DNA of 53,496 bases from Novosphingobium sp. GTDB taxonomy: Bacteria > Pseudomonadota > Alphaproteobacteria > Sphingomonadales > Sphingomonadaceae. Location: positions 1-53,496 of the forward strand of contig JADLHU010000056.1 in assembly GCA_020848655.1 (NCBI GenBank), written 5' to 3'. The notes below the pieces were generated by a model. That model was not told the origin of the DNA, ran no database searches, and saw nothing but the letters and a program-made list of their open reading frames with translations. Position 1 is the stretch's first letter. Each line of letters starts with the position of its first letter. Below are positions 8,423-18,261 of the stretch, in pieces. Position numbers and translations under genes: made by a program.

Positions 8423-10404
8423 TGCGGATCGGCCACGCGCATCACGCCATCGCTGCGCTGGCGCTGGCGCTGTCCGCCTGTGGCGGCGGGGACGGAGGCA
8501 GTTCGGGTTCGGGCGGCGGCGCGCCAACGCCAACGCCCACCCCCACCGCCGCACCCACGGCTGTCTACACCGCGCCCGCGCAGGAAGCGCTGACCACCGC
8601 CGATGTGCAGCGCATTCTCGCGCAGTCCGTGGGCGAAGCGCAGGCGCGCGGCCTGCCTTCGGTGATCGCCGTGACCGACCGCGTCGGCAACGTGCTGGCC
8701 GTGTTCCGCATGACCGGCGCGCGCGCGACCATGATCACCAGCCGCCTGACCGCGACCGGCGTGATCAACGATCCCGCGGTCGACGCGCAGGGGCTGGAGG
8801 TGCCCGCCGCCATGGGTGCCATCGCCAAGGCGATCACGGGGGCCTATCTGTCCAGCGCCGGCAACGCTTTTTCCACGCGCACGGCCAGCATGATCGTGCA
8901 GCAGAAGTTCCCGCCCGCCCCGTCCACCACCGGGCTGGAAAGCGGTCCGCTGTTCGGCGTGCAGTTCAGCCAGTTGCCCTGTTCGGACCTCAACACCCGT
9001 TTCGGCGCCGGCGGGCTGGCCGATGCGCTGATCGGGCCGAAGCGATCGCCGCTGGGCCTTGCCGCCGATGCGGGCGGCTTTCCGCTTTACAAGAACGGGG
9101 TCGTCGTTGGCGGCATCGGGGTGATGGGCGATGGCGATTATGGCTTCGATCCCGACGTGCTCGACCGTGACGACGACGCCGAGGAAGCGATCGCGCTGGC
9201 CGGCACGCAAGGCTTCGCCGCGCCCGATGCGATCACGGCCGACAAGATTCCCGTGGACGGCACCAGCCTGCGCTATACCGACGCGCGCGCCGAAACGCTG
9301 CACCCGCTGCAAACCAGCTTCGCGGTGATCGATGGCGCGGCCGGGCAACTTGTCCCGGTCAAGGGCTACAGCGACGGCGCGATCCTCGCCGGCGCGGCCT
9401 ATGGCGCCACCGCCAGCGGCTATCGTGCCGCGACGGGGGCGGAGTTCGCCTTTCCCGATGCTTTCGTGCTGACCGACGGCGCGGGCAACAACCGCTTTCC
9501 GGTCAGGGCCGCGACGGACGCCGCCGCCGTCACCCAGCCGCTGACCGCTGCCGAAGCGCGCTCGATCCTGGAAGAAGCCTACCGCGTGATGCGCCACGCC
9601 CGCGCCCAGATCCGCCGCCCGCTCGACAGCCGCGCGCAAGTGACGATCAGCGTGGTCGATACTTATGGCGCGGCGCTCGGCCTCGTCCGCTCGCCCGATG
9701 CGCCGGTGTTCGGCACCGACGTTTCGCTGCAGAAGGCGCGCACCGTGGCGTTTTTCTCGAACGCCGTGGCCGCGCAGCAATTGCTCGACGATCCCGATAC
9801 CGATGTGCCGCCCTTCGTGGCGCGCACGCGCGCCTTCTTCAACGATCCCGCCGCGCTGACCGGCAAGCTGGCCTTCGGCGCGCGGGGCATCGGCAATCTT
9901 TCCCGCCCGCATTTCCCCGATGGCGAAGTGGCGCGCGCGGCAGGGCCGTTCTCGCGCGAGGCGGAGGACTTCAACCCCTTCGCCACGGGACTGCAAGTGG
10001 CGCTGATCAAGGCCAATCTGGTGCAGCACGCGCAGTTCGTGGCCGGGCTGCCGGGCAGTGACACCGCGCAGCAGTGCACCGCCGTGCCCGCCGCGCCGGG
10101 CGGGCAGCGCCGGCTTGCCAACGGCATCCAGATCTTCTCGGGCGGTGTGCCGATATATCGCGGCAATACGCTCGTCGGCGCGATCGGCGTTTCGGGCGAT
10201 GGCATCGACCAGGATGACATGATCTCGTTCCTCGGCCTTGGCGCGGCGGGCACGAAAAGCGGCGCTTTCGGCAACGCGCCGGCCGCGATCCGCGCCGATA
10301 CGCTGGTCTTCGCGATCGGCAGCGGCGTGCGCCTGCGCTATGTGAGTTGCCCCTTCGCGCCGTTCATCGATAGCAGCGACCAGAACGTCTGCCAGGGGCT
10401 GTGA
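8422..10404 (+). CDS. HbpS/GlcG-like (DUF336) two-domain lipoprotein
   Basis: A 660-residue exported protein. The signal peptide ends in a lipobox (ALSAC) followed by a Gly/Ser and Thr/Pro linker (residues about 20-50). Two HbpS/GlcG-type domains follow. The first begins TTADVQRILAQSVGEAQARG with VTDRVGNVLAVFRMTG; the second begins near residue 372 with LTAAEARSILEEAY and ISVVDTYGAALGLVRSPD. HbpS proteins bind haem or act in redox sensing in other bacteria. Here the context is three multihaem cytochromes, so haem handling or redox tuning at the membrane is a reasonable inference. It overlaps the pentaheme gene by 4 nt and is followed 46 nt later by the beta-barrel gene. A tandem pair in one lipoprotein is unusual for this mostly single-domain family. 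Confidence 0.75.
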   Translation: MRIGHAHHAIAALALALSACGGGDGGSSGSGGGAPTPTPTPTAAPTAVYTAPAQEALTTADVQRILAQSVGEAQARGLPSVIAVTDRVGNVLAVFRMTGARATMITSRLTATGVINDPAVDAQGLEVPAAMGAIAKAITGAYLSSAGNAFSTRTASMIVQQKFPPAPSTTGLESGPLFGVQFSQLPCSDLNTRFGAGGLADALIGPKRSPLGLAADAGGFPLYKNGVVVGGIGVMGDGDYGFDPDVLDRDDDAEEAIALAGTQGFAAPDAITADKIPVDGTSLRYTDARAETLHPLQTSFAVIDGAAGQLVPVKGYSDGAILAGAAYGATASGYRAATGAEFAFPDAFVLTDGAGNNRFPVRAATDAAAVTQPLTAAEARSILEEAYRVMRHARAQIRRPLDSRAQVTISVVDTYGAALGLVRSPDAPVFGTDVSLQKARTVAFFSNAVAAQQLLDDPDTDVPPFVARTRAFFNDPAALTGKLAFGARGIGNLSRPHFPDGEVARAAGPFSREAEDFNPFATGLQVALIKANLVQHAQFVAGLPGSDTAQQCTAVPAAPGGQRRLANGIQIFSGGVPIYRGNTLVGAIGVSGDGIDQDDMISFLGLGAAGTKSGAFGNAPAAIRADTLVFAIGSGVRLRYVSCPFAPFIDSSDQNVCQGL

Positions 10405-10450
10405 CGGTGCGGGTGCGGGACGATCTTCCGATTCACGTGGGTCTGCCCGG

Positions 10451-12301
10451 ATGACGGCCTGGCCGCTCCTCCTGCCGCTGTTGCTGGCCCAGCCCGTGGC
10501 CGAAAGCGCCCCGCCCGCAGAGGCGGAACGCCCCGTCATGCTGCCACCGGGAGAGGAACCCGCGCCTGAGGATGTCGATCCCGGCCTGCTCGACGGACGC
10601 CGCCGCCCCGGCTATGAAGGCGATCTGCCCGAGCGCGCGGTGCAGGACAATCCTGGCGCCTTGCGCGCGCCCCCGCCCGAAGCCTTCCCGGTGGACCAGA
10701 TCCCCATCCCCGACCGCTGGCGGCTGATCGAAAGCCTGGGCGTGGTCAAGGAACGCTGGTTCGATCCCTATCACCAGAACACCTACAAGGGCGACCGCCC
10801 GATCGATCGCGCCAAAGTGCCGTGGCTGCCGATCAAGGGCGACGACTGGTTCTTTTCGGCGAACGTCGTCAGCGACAGCGTGATCGAACCGCGCACCTTC
10901 CCGATCCCCGTGGGCGTGCAGACCACCCGGCGCCCGCAGAGCCTGGACGTGTTCGGCAAGGACGCCAGCTACATCCTGTCGCAAACCTTCATCGCCGGCG
11001 CGGCGCTGATCAAGGGCAACACCGCGTTCAAGCCGCCGCACATCGAATACCGCGTGACGCTGGCGCTGAACGTCAATCACGTGCGCGTACCCGAAAAGCG
11101 GGTGCTCTATGTCGAACCTTCCAAGGGTATTTCGCGCACCGATCATTTCCTGGGCGTGCAGGAACTGTTCGTCGATTATCACCTGCGCAACACGTCCGAT
11201 CGCTATGATTTTGATTCGATCCGCGTCGGCATCCAGCCGTTCCAAGCCGATTTCCGGGGCTTCCTGTTCAACGACCAGCAGCTTGGCATTCGCCTGTTCG
11301 GCAATCGCGACAACAACCGCTTCCAGTACAACCTGGCCGCGTTCTGGCGGCTGGAGAAAGACACCAACAGCGGGTTGAACTCGGTTGTACAGCGCCCACG
11401 CGACGATTTCCTGTTCATCGCCAACCTCTATCGCCAGGATTTCCTGATCCCGGCGCTGACCAGCCAGATCACCGTGGTCTACAATCGCAATCGCGAGGGC
11501 AACGAGATCGAGGTGGACGACAACGGCTTCCCGGTGCGCCCGGCGCTGCTGGGCGAATTGCGCGGGCGCGATTACGACGTGGTGTACCTGGGCTACAACG
11601 CCGATGGCCGCGTGGGGCGGATCAATCTTACGGCATCGGCCTATGGCGCGCTGGGCAAGGATCGCAACAGCCTGTTCACCTGCAAGCCCGCCGATGTGCG
11701 CGCCTTCTTCGGCGCGGCGGAACTGAGCTACGACAAGGACTGGATGCGCTTTCGCCTGTCGGGGCTTTACGCCAGCGGCGATAGCAAGCCTTATGACAAC
11801 ACCGAAACCGGGTTCGACGCGGTGTTCGAGAACCCGATCTTCGCCGGGGCCGATACCAGCTACTGGATACGCCAGACGATCCCCTTTGCCGGCGGCGGCC
11901 GGGCGATTTCGGTCAACGGGCGCAACGGCATCCTCAATTCGCTGCGATCGTCCAAGGAACAGGGCCAGTCGAACTTCAACAACCCGGGCACGATGCTGGC
12001 CGGCGCCGGCGCGGACTTTGACCTGACGCCGCAGTTGCGCGTTTCGGGCAACGCCAACCATTTGTGGTTCCAGAACACCACCACGCTGCAAGTGCTGCGC
12101 AACGAAGGTTCGATCCCGAAACAGATCGGCTGGGATCTGTCCGCCGCCGCGATCTGGCGGCCCAAGGCGACGCAGAACATCGTGGCACGGCTTTCCGCCG
12201 CGACGCTGGTGCCCGGCAAGGGCTTCCGCGACCTTTTCGACAACGAACAGAGGCACCGCAATTACTATTCGGTCCTCGCCAACCTGATCGTGAGCTATTG
12301 A
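10451..12301 (+). CDS. Outer-membrane beta-barrel protein, candidate cytochrome sheath
   Basis: A 616-residue exported protein. It has a signal peptide (MTAWPLLLPLLLAQPVAES), a Pro/Glu-rich segment to about residue 75, then alternating amphipathic strands rich in Tyr, Asn and Asp. It ends in VLANLIVSY, a terminal aromatic typical of outer-membrane barrels. There is a single Cys and no haem motif. I do not recognise a named family. The stop codon overlaps the start of the decaheme gene (TGATG), so the two are translationally coupled. Barrel plus multihaem cytochrome in one operon is the genetic signature of porin-cytochrome conduits such as MtrAB, although this barrel is not obviously MtrB (no N-terminal CXXC). 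The start has no clear ribosome site. Confidence 0.75.
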   Translation: MTAWPLLLPLLLAQPVAESAPPAEAERPVMLPPGEEPAPEDVDPGLLDGRRRPGYEGDLPERAVQDNPGALRAPPPEAFPVDQIPIPDRWRLIESLGVVKERWFDPYHQNTYKGDRPIDRAKVPWLPIKGDDWFFSANVVSDSVIEPRTFPIPVGVQTTRRPQSLDVFGKDASYILSQTFIAGAALIKGNTAFKPPHIEYRVTLALNVNHVRVPEKRVLYVEPSKGISRTDHFLGVQELFVDYHLRNTSDRYDFDSIRVGIQPFQADFRGFLFNDQQLGIRLFGNRDNNRFQYNLAAFWRLEKDTNSGLNSVVQRPRDDFLFIANLYRQDFLIPALTSQITVVYNRNREGNEIEVDDNGFPVRPALLGELRGRDYDVVYLGYNADGRVGRINLTASAYGALGKDRNSLFTCKPADVRAFFGAAELSYDKDWMRFRLSGLYASGDSKPYDNTETGFDAVFENPIFAGADTSYWIRQTIPFAGGGRAISVNGRNGILNSLRSSKEQGQSNFNNPGTMLAGAGADFDLTPQLRVSGNANHLWFQNTTTLQVLRNEGSIPKQIGWDLSAAAIWRPKATQNIVARLSAATLVPGKGFRDLFDNEQRHRNYYSVLANLIVSY

Positions 12302-15300
12302 TGCGGCCGATGCGCCTTTTCCTCGTGCTGATCGCCCTGACGGTGGCCGCGCTGGTGCTGCGCGCCGCGCCGACCATGGCCAGCGAGGAAGAAAAGCCGG
12401 TGACGCGCGATTACACGCTGGTTCGCGCGCCCGCCGCCCCGGCGCGGCAAAGCAACGCCCAGGTCGATGCCAAGTCCGCCGGCTGCCTGTCGTGCCACGT
12501 GAAGACCGATGCGCCGACGATGCACGTCTCCACCGCCGTCAAGCTGGGCTGCACCGATTGCCACGGCGGCGATGCTCTTTCGGCCGATGCGCGCGGCAAG
12601 CCGGAACTGGGCTATGACGATCCGTTCAACAAGGCGGCGCAGGCCCGCGCGCATGTGCTGCCGCGCTATCCGCATGGCTGGCACTATCCGTCCACCGCCA
12701 ATCCCGAACGCAGCTATACCCTGCTCAACAAGGAAGCGCCCGAATACATCCGCTTCGTCAATCCCGGCGATTACCGCGTGGCGCGCGAATCGTGCGGCGC
12801 CTGCCACATGCCGACGATCGAGGCGGCGGAACGCTCGCTCATGGCGTCGGGCGCGATGCTGTGGGGCGGCGCGGCCTATAACAACGGCATCGTCCCCTTC
12901 AAGAACTACATCTTCGGCGAAGCCTATACGCGCGATGGCCAGCCGGCGAAGATCGTTTCGCCCGGCGATCCGCCCGGCACGCTGACCGACCGGCAGAAGG
13001 CGCGCGGCGCGCTGGCCGAGCTTTATCCGATGCCGCGCTGGAACGTGATCCCGCCGGGCGACGTGTTCCGCGTGTTCGAACGCGGCGGGCGCAACATCCA
13101 GACGCAGTTCGCCGAAATCGGCCTGCCCAATCCCAGCGGATCGATCCAGCGCCTGGAAGAACCGGGCCGCCCCGATCTCAAGCAATCGAGCCGCGGCCCC
13201 GGCACGGGCCTGCGCGTCGCCATTCCGGTGCTGAACATCCACAAGACCCGGCTCAACGATCCGTTCACCTGGTTCATGGGCACCAACGACCAGCCGGGCG
13301 ACTATCGCAGTTCCGGCTGCACCAGTTGCCACGTGATCTACGCCAACGACCGCGAACCGCGCCACAGCCTGATCTATGCCACGCTGGGCCGCGATGGGCA
13401 GACGATCACGCAAGACCCGACGATCGCGCGGCTGACGGCGCCCGGCGCGCACGGCCAGTTGAAGGACGGCCACGGGGACGGCCACGGCGAAAAGGGCGAA
13501 GGCGCGCACGATGAAGGCGCGGTCAAGGAAAGCGGCCATCCGCTGCAGCACGTGTTCACGCGCGCCATTCCCACCGCGCAGTGCATGAACTGCCACATGC
13601 ACCAGCCCAACATCTTCCTGAATTCCTACCTCGGCTACACGATGTGGGATTACGAATCCGATGCGCCGAAGATGTGGCCGGAACGCCAGAAATATCCCAC
13701 CGCCGCCGAAGTGCGCCGCATCGCCGAACGCAATCCCGAAGGCGCGGCGGCGCGCGGCAAGTGGGGCGATCTCGATTTCCTGCGCAACGTCTACGATCTC
13801 AATCCCGAGCTGAAGGATACCCAGTTCGCCGATTATCACGGCCACGGCTGGAACTTCCGCGCGATCTTCAAGCGCGATCGCGAAGGCAACCTGCTGGACG
13901 CGCAAGGCAAGATCGTTTCGCCCGACGACCCCGAAAAGTGGCGCAAGCAGAGCGAAGGCAAGTTCGTCGAACCGGGCACCAATCCGGGCAAGGCCGTGCA
14001 CCTGATGGATATCCATGCCGAAAAGGGCATGCAGTGCGCCGATTGCCACTTCGGGCAGGACAGCCATGGCAACGGCATGATCTATGGCGAAGTGGCCAAT
14101 GCGGTGGAGATCGGCTGCAAGGATTGCCACGGCACGGCCGATGCCTTTCCCACGCTGCTCACCTCCGGCCCGGCCGCGCCGCCCAAGGGCAACAACCTGT
14201 CGCTGCTGCGCAACCCCGATGGCCGCCGCCGTTTCGAATGGAGCACCGACAGCTTCGGCCGCCGCTCGCTGATCCAGCGCTCGATCGTCGATCCCCGGCT
14301 GGAATGGCGCGTCAGCCTGGTCAAGGACAGCGTCGATCCCGCATCGCCGCGCTTCAACGGCAAGGCCGCGCGCGCCAAGCTGATGAGCGCGTCTGGCGCC
14401 GAAGACGGCAAGTTCGCCTTCGGGCCCGGCGTGGCGAAGGAAGATCGCGCGCACAAGGAAGGCGATCTGGCCTGCTTCACCTGCCACCTTTCGTGGACGA
14501 CCAGTTGCGGCGGCTGCCACCTGCCGATCGAGGCCAACTGGAAAACCTCGATGCACCACTACGAGGGCGAGGAGACGCGCAACTTCGCGACCTACAACCC
14601 GCAAGTGGCGCGCGACGAGATGTTCCAGCTTGGCAAGCACATGACCACCAAGGGCAACCAGACCGCGCCGGTGCGCTCCACTTCGGCGCTGGTGCTGTCG
14701 TCCACCAACCTCAACCGCGAGCGGATCTATATCCAGCAGCCGCCGATCAGCGGCATCGGCTTTTCCAGCCAGGCCTTCGCCCCGCATTTCCCGCACACCG
14801 TGCGGCTGACCGAGACCAAGACCTGCACCGACTGCCACCTGAGCGCGGCGGACGACAACAACGCGATCATGGCCCAGCTCATGCTGATGGGCACCAATTT
14901 CGTGAACTTCGTGGGCCTGAACGCCTGGACCGGGCTGGAAGGCGGCTTCGAGGCGGTGCGCGTGACCGAATGGGACGAACCGCAGGCGGTAATCGGCTCC
15001 TACCTTCAGAAATACGCGTACCCCGATTACTATCGCATGCACGTGGAACAGAACGGCCGCGAGCTGAAGAACTGGGTGCGGGGCAAGACCTTCGACAGCA
15101 AGGCTTCGGGCGAAACCCAGCCGATGGAGGAATTCCGCAACGTCGTGCAGGGCACGCGCGACCGGGTGGGCTGCCTGCAACTGCGCGGCGAATATATGTT
15201 CGCGGCCGAAGGCAAGGGCGGTTTCCGCGTCTATGACGTGGCCTCGGTCGCCAACAAGGGCTTCTCCGACGCGATCGTATCCGCGCCGTTCTCTGCGCTT

Positions 15301-16332
15301 GGCCAGAAGAACCACGTGGCCAGCGCCAACGCCACCTGCATGGCGCTGCCCACCAACCAGCCGATCGCGCCGACGCGCAGCACGCCGGAACTGCGCAAGA
15401 TCAACCAGGAACAGCCGTTCCTGCCGATCTATTCCTATGCCGCCGTCACCGACAGCGTCGAAGGGCTGATCCTCGTCAACATCGATACGTTCGCCGATGG
15501 CGAATTCCGCAACAACGACCTGAAGCGTGCGGTCACCTGGAACCCGGACAACGTGCTGAAAGGCGCGCGGCACATCGTGCTGGCGGGCGAAGTCGCCTAT
15601 ATCGCCGCCGATGCCGGGCTGGTCGTGGTCGACCTGAAAGACCCGCTCCACCCGCAGCTTGCCGCCGTGCGCCCGCTCAGCGATGCGCGGGCCAGCGCGG
15701 TGCAGTTCCGCTATCTGTGGGTCACCGATGCCGAAGGCCTGAAGCTGTTCGACGTGACCGACTTGCGCAACCCGGTGGCGGTGCCGGGTGGCACGGTGCC
15801 GCTGGCCAACGCGCGGCGCATTTACCTTGCGCGCACATATGCCTATGTCGCCGCCAAGCAGGACGGCCTGGTGATCGTGGACATCACGCGGCCAGCCGCG
15901 CCGCGCCTTTACCAGAAGGTCACGTTCGACGGCCGGCTCAACGATGCCGAGGACGTGATCGTGGGCACCACCAACGCCTCGCTGTTCGCCTATGTCGCGG
16001 ACGGGCGCAACGGGCTGACAGTGCTGCAACTGACCTCGCCCGACAGCCAGCCCAACTTCTACGGCTTCTCGCCCGCGCCGAAGCCCGAACTGATCGCCTG
16101 GGCGAAAACCCCCTCGCCGGCGCTGGCGCTGTCCAAGGGCCTCGATCGCGACCGCGCGGTCGATGAAACCGGCGGCCAGATCGCCGTGTTCGGCCGCCTT
16201 GGCTCGCGCCCGTTCACCCGGCCCGAGATGGAACGCCTGTTCCTCAACCGGCGCGGCGTGCCCTTCAAGGTGACGGACGAGGTGGACATGTCGGTCTGGG
16301 TGGCGGAGACGCCCAGCGCCTATCGGCGGTAG
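12301..16332 (+). CDS. Giant decaheme cytochrome c with C-terminal LVIVD-type propeller
   Basis: A 1343-residue exported protein. The signal peptide is [20 protein letters not shown] to about residue 28. Ten CXXCH motifs lie between residues 62 and 846: CLSCH, CTDCH, CGACH, CTSCH, CMNCH, CADCH, CKDCH, CFTCH, CGGCH, CTDCH. A Gly/His/Asp/Glu-rich loop at about 380-415 ([13 protein letters not shown]) separates hemes four and five. From about residue 955 the protein changes to LVIVD-type beta-propeller repeats ([36 protein letters not shown]). The start overlaps the barrel stop by one base. The arrangement suggests electron transfer within or outside the barrel, with the propeller giving surface binding. 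Decaheme cytochromes are typical of metal reducers, not sphingomonads. Confidence 0.85.
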   Translation: MRPMRLFLVLIALTVAALVLRAAPTMASEEEKPVTRDYTLVRAPAAPARQSNAQVDAKSAGCLSCHVKTDAPTMHVSTAVKLGCTDCHGGDALSADARGKPELGYDDPFNKAAQARAHVLPRYPHGWHYPSTANPERSYTLLNKEAPEYIRFVNPGDYRVARESCGACHMPTIEAAERSLMASGAMLWGGAAYNNGIVPFKNYIFGEAYTRDGQPAKIVSPGDPPGTLTDRQKARGALAELYPMPRWNVIPPGDVFRVFERGGRNIQTQFAEIGLPNPSGSIQRLEEPGRPDLKQSSRGPGTGLRVAIPVLNIHKTRLNDPFTWFMGTNDQPGDYRSSGCTSCHVIYANDREPRHSLIYATLGRDGQTITQDPTIARLTAPGAHGQLKDGHGDGHGEKGEGAHDEGAVKESGHPLQHVFTRAIPTAQCMNCHMHQPNIFLNSYLGYTMWDYESDAPKMWPERQKYPTAAEVRRIAERNPEGAAARGKWGDLDFLRNVYDLNPELKDTQFADYHGHGWNFRAIFKRDREGNLLDAQGKIVSPDDPEKWRKQSEGKFVEPGTNPGKAVHLMDIHAEKGMQCADCHFGQDSHGNGMIYGEVANAVEIGCKDCHGTADAFPTLLTSGPAAPPKGNNLSLLRNPDGRRRFEWSTDSFGRRSLIQRSIVDPRLEWRVSLVKDSVDPASPRFNGKAARAKLMSASGAEDGKFAFGPGVAKEDRAHKEGDLACFTCHLSWTTSCGGCHLPIEANWKTSMHHYEGEETRNFATYNPQVARDEMFQLGKHMTTKGNQTAPVRSTSALVLSSTNLNRERIYIQQPPISGIGFSSQAFAPHFPHTVRLTETKTCTDCHLSAADDNNAIMAQLMLMGTNFVNFVGLNAWTGLEGGFEAVRVTEWDEPQAVIGSYLQKYAYPDYYRMHVEQNGRELKNWVRGKTFDSKASGETQPMEEFRNVVQGTRDRVGCLQLRGEYMFAAEGKGGFRVYDVASVANKGFSDAIVSAPFSALGQKNHVASANATCMALPTNQPIAPTRSTPELRKINQEQPFLPIYSYAAVTDSVEGLILVNIDTFADGEFRNNDLKRAVTWNPDNVLKGARHIVLAGEVAYIAADAGLVVVDLKDPLHPQLAAVRPLSDARASAVQFRYLWVTDAEGLKLFDVTDLRNPVAVPGGTVPLANARRIYLARTYAYVAAKQDGLVIVDITRPAAPRLYQKVTFDGRLNDAEDVIVGTTNASLFAYVADGRNGLTVLQLTSPDSQPNFYGFSPAPKPELIAWAKTPSPALALSKGLDRDRAVDETGGQIAVFGRLGSRPFTRPEMERLFLNRRGVPFKVTDEVDMSVWVAETPSAYRR

Positions 16333-16342
16333 GCCCGCGCCG

Positions 16343-17383
16343 ATGCCCGCGCTCGATCGGCTGGCAATCGCCCTGCCCCTGATCCAGGCGCCGATGGCCG
16401 GCACCTCCACCCCGGCGCTGGCCGCCGCCGTGGCCGAGGCGGGCGGGCTGGGCTCCATCGCCGTGGGCGCGACAGACGCGGCCGGCGCGCGCGCGATGAT
16501 CGCCGATCTGCGGGCGCGCACCGCCCGGCCGTTCAACGTCAATGTCTTCGTCCACGAACCGCCCCGGCGCGATGCCGGGCGCGAGGCGGCGTGGCTGGAT
16601 GCGCTGGCGCCGCGGTTCCGCGCCTTCGGGGCCGAACCGCCGCCCGCGCTGGACGAGATCTACCGCGGCTTCGCGCACGATCCCGCCATGCTGGCCGCGC
16701 TGGTCGAAACCGCACCCGCCGTGGTCAGCTTCCACTTCGGATTGCCGCCCGCCCCGGCGATCGCCGCGCTGAAGGCAGCGGGCTGCCTGTTGCTCTCCAC
16801 CGCAACGTCGCTTGACGAAGCCGAGGCCGCGCGACGCGCCGGGATCGACGCGCTGGTGGCGCAAGGCTGGGAAGCGGGCGGGCATCGCGGCTGCTTCGAT
16901 CCCGATGCCGCCGATGACCGGCTGGGCACACTGGCGCTGACCCGGCTCCTCACCCTGCGCACGGGCTTGCCGGTGATCGCGGCGGGCGGGATCATGGACG
17001 GCGCCGGCATCCGCGCCGCGCTGGCCCTGGGCGCGGTGGCCGCGCAGCTTGGCACCGCGTTCATCGCCTGCCCCGAAAGCAGCGCCGATACCGCCTAGCG
17101 CGCCGCGCTGGCCGGGCCGGCCGCCGCGCACACGGTGATGACGCGGGCCATTTCCGGCCGCCCGGCGCGGTGCCTGGCCAACCGCTTCACCGGGTTCGGG
17201 CAAGCCACCGCGCTCATCCCGCCCGACTATCCAGTGGCCTACGACGCCGGCAAGGCGCTCAACACCGCGGCCAGGGCGCGAGGCGAAGGCGGCTATGGCG
17301 CGCAATGGGCGGGGCAAGGCGCGCCGCTGTCGCGCGCGATGCCGGCAGGCGAACTCGTGGCCGCGCTGGCGCGGGAAATCTGA
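16343..17383 (+). pseudogene. Nitronate monooxygenase interrupted by an in-frame amber codon
   Basis: The 347-codon frame encodes a class I nitronate monooxygenase (FMN-dependent oxidation of alkyl nitronates). The N-terminus is [19 protein letters not shown], the catalytic-His segment is [10 protein letters not shown], and the phosphate-binding part is [18 protein letters not shown] at 17096-17098 follows [10 protein letters not shown]. Translation then resumes in the same frame with RAALAGPAAAH and continues with FTGFGQATALIPPDYPVA to a TGA at 17381. Family members usually have Tyr here (ES...YR), so a single TAC or TAT to TAG change explains the break. The truncated 251-residue product lacks the C-terminal part of the fold. 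It is the last gene of the plus-strand run and ends 3 nt from the convergent phosphodiesterase gene. A sequencing error is the main alternative. Confidence 0.85.
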
Positions 17384-17386
17384 ACC

Positions 17387-18238
17387 TCAGCGCCCCGGCG
17401 GCTCGTCCAGCATGTCGCGGATCATCGGCTGGAGCTTGGCATCATAGCGCGCCACGGCCGCGAAGCCGCCGATGCTTTCGAAATGGGTGACAAGGCTTTG
17501 CCCGTCCCAAAAGTGCAGCGCAAAGGCCGGCGGCTCGTCGCGGATCAGCGCGCGGTCATCGGGCGCATCGGCATCGATCGCGCAGAGGTTGAGCGCCAGC
17601 GCCGGGGCCGATGACGGCGCGACCACCAGCGGCGCCCCCTGCCAGTTCGCCACGATCGGACGGTGGAGATGCCCGCAGACCACGCCGACGATCCGCCCCG
17701 CCCCCTGAGTCGCCGCCCTGAACCGCGCGATCCACGGCTCGTCCGGGTCCGGGTCCATCCAGGCGATGCCGGCCGCGATCGGCGGATGATGCAGCACGAT
17801 CAGCGTCGGCCGGTCCGGTTCGGCCGCCAGCGCATCGGCCAGCCACGCCGCGCGGGCATCGCAAAAGGCGCCGCCGTGGCGCCCTTCCTCCAGCGTATCG
17901 AGCATGAGCAGCCGCAGACTGCCAGCATCCAGCGCATATTGCACAAAGCCCTCGCGCGCCGGCACGTGCGGAAACGCGGCGCGAAAGGCCGCGCGCGTAT
18001 CGTGGTTGCCGGGGATCGGCCAGACCGGCAGCGGGCAATCCGCCAGCGCGCCGGCCAGCCGGGCATAGCTTGGCGCATCGCCATGTTCGGTCAGATCGCC
18101 GGTCAGCAGCACCATGTCCGGGCGGTTCGGCCCTTGCGCCAGCCGCGCCAGCAGCGCGCGAAACCGCGAAAGGTTGGCTTCCTCGGGATTGTCCCGGTCA
18201 AAGCCGATGTGAACGTCGGTGATCTGCGCGATCAGCAA
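17387..18238 (-). CDS. CpdA-like cyclic-nucleotide phosphodiesterase (metallophosphoesterase)
   Basis: A 283-residue cytoplasmic calcineurin-like phosphoesterase with the full dimetal motif set: DVH (QITDVHIGF), GD (LLTGDLTEHGD), GNHD (IPGNHDTR), HH (VLHHPPI) and GHLH (VCGHLHRP). Motifs and length match the CpdA/Icc class of 3',5'-cAMP phosphodiesterases (E. coli CpdA is 275 residues). The likely start is TTG at 18238, since AGGAGG lies 7 nt upstream and the protein then begins MLIAQITDVH; a nearby ATG at 18243 is out of frame and hits a stop. It is the last gene of the oxidoreductase operon, 23 nt after the FHA-decaheme gene. Substrate specificity is not provable from motifs, but the cyclase and cyclic-nucleotide-binding neighbours favour cAMP. 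Confidence 0.8.
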   Translation of the reverse strand: MLIAQITDVHIGFDRDNPEEANLSRFRALLARLAQGPNRPDMVLLTGDLTEHGDAPSYARLAGALADCPLPVWPIPGNHDTRAAFRAAFPHVPAREGFVQYALDAGSLRLLMLDTLEEGRHGGAFCDARAAWLADALAAEPDRPTLIVLHHPPIAAGIAWMDPDPDEPWIARFRAATQGAGRIVGVVCGHLHRPIVANWQGAPLVVAPSSAPALALNLCAIDADAPDDRALIRDEPPAFALHFWDGQSLVTHFESIGGFAAVARYDAKLQPMIRDMLDEPPGR

Positions 18239-18261
18239 TCCATGCCCTCCTGGCCCGGCGG

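Noticed and set aside
8356..10539. A 727-codon antisense frame across the HbpS-like gene
   Set aside because: Low-complexity Arg/Gly/His composition and no start signal; the plus-strand lipoprotein has clear paired domains.
12295..16542. A 1415-codon open frame antisense to the decaheme gene
   Set aside because: High-GC codon bias of the real gene opens the opposite frame. The antisense translation is rich in Arg, Gly and His with no domain, while the sense frame has ten CXXCH motifs.
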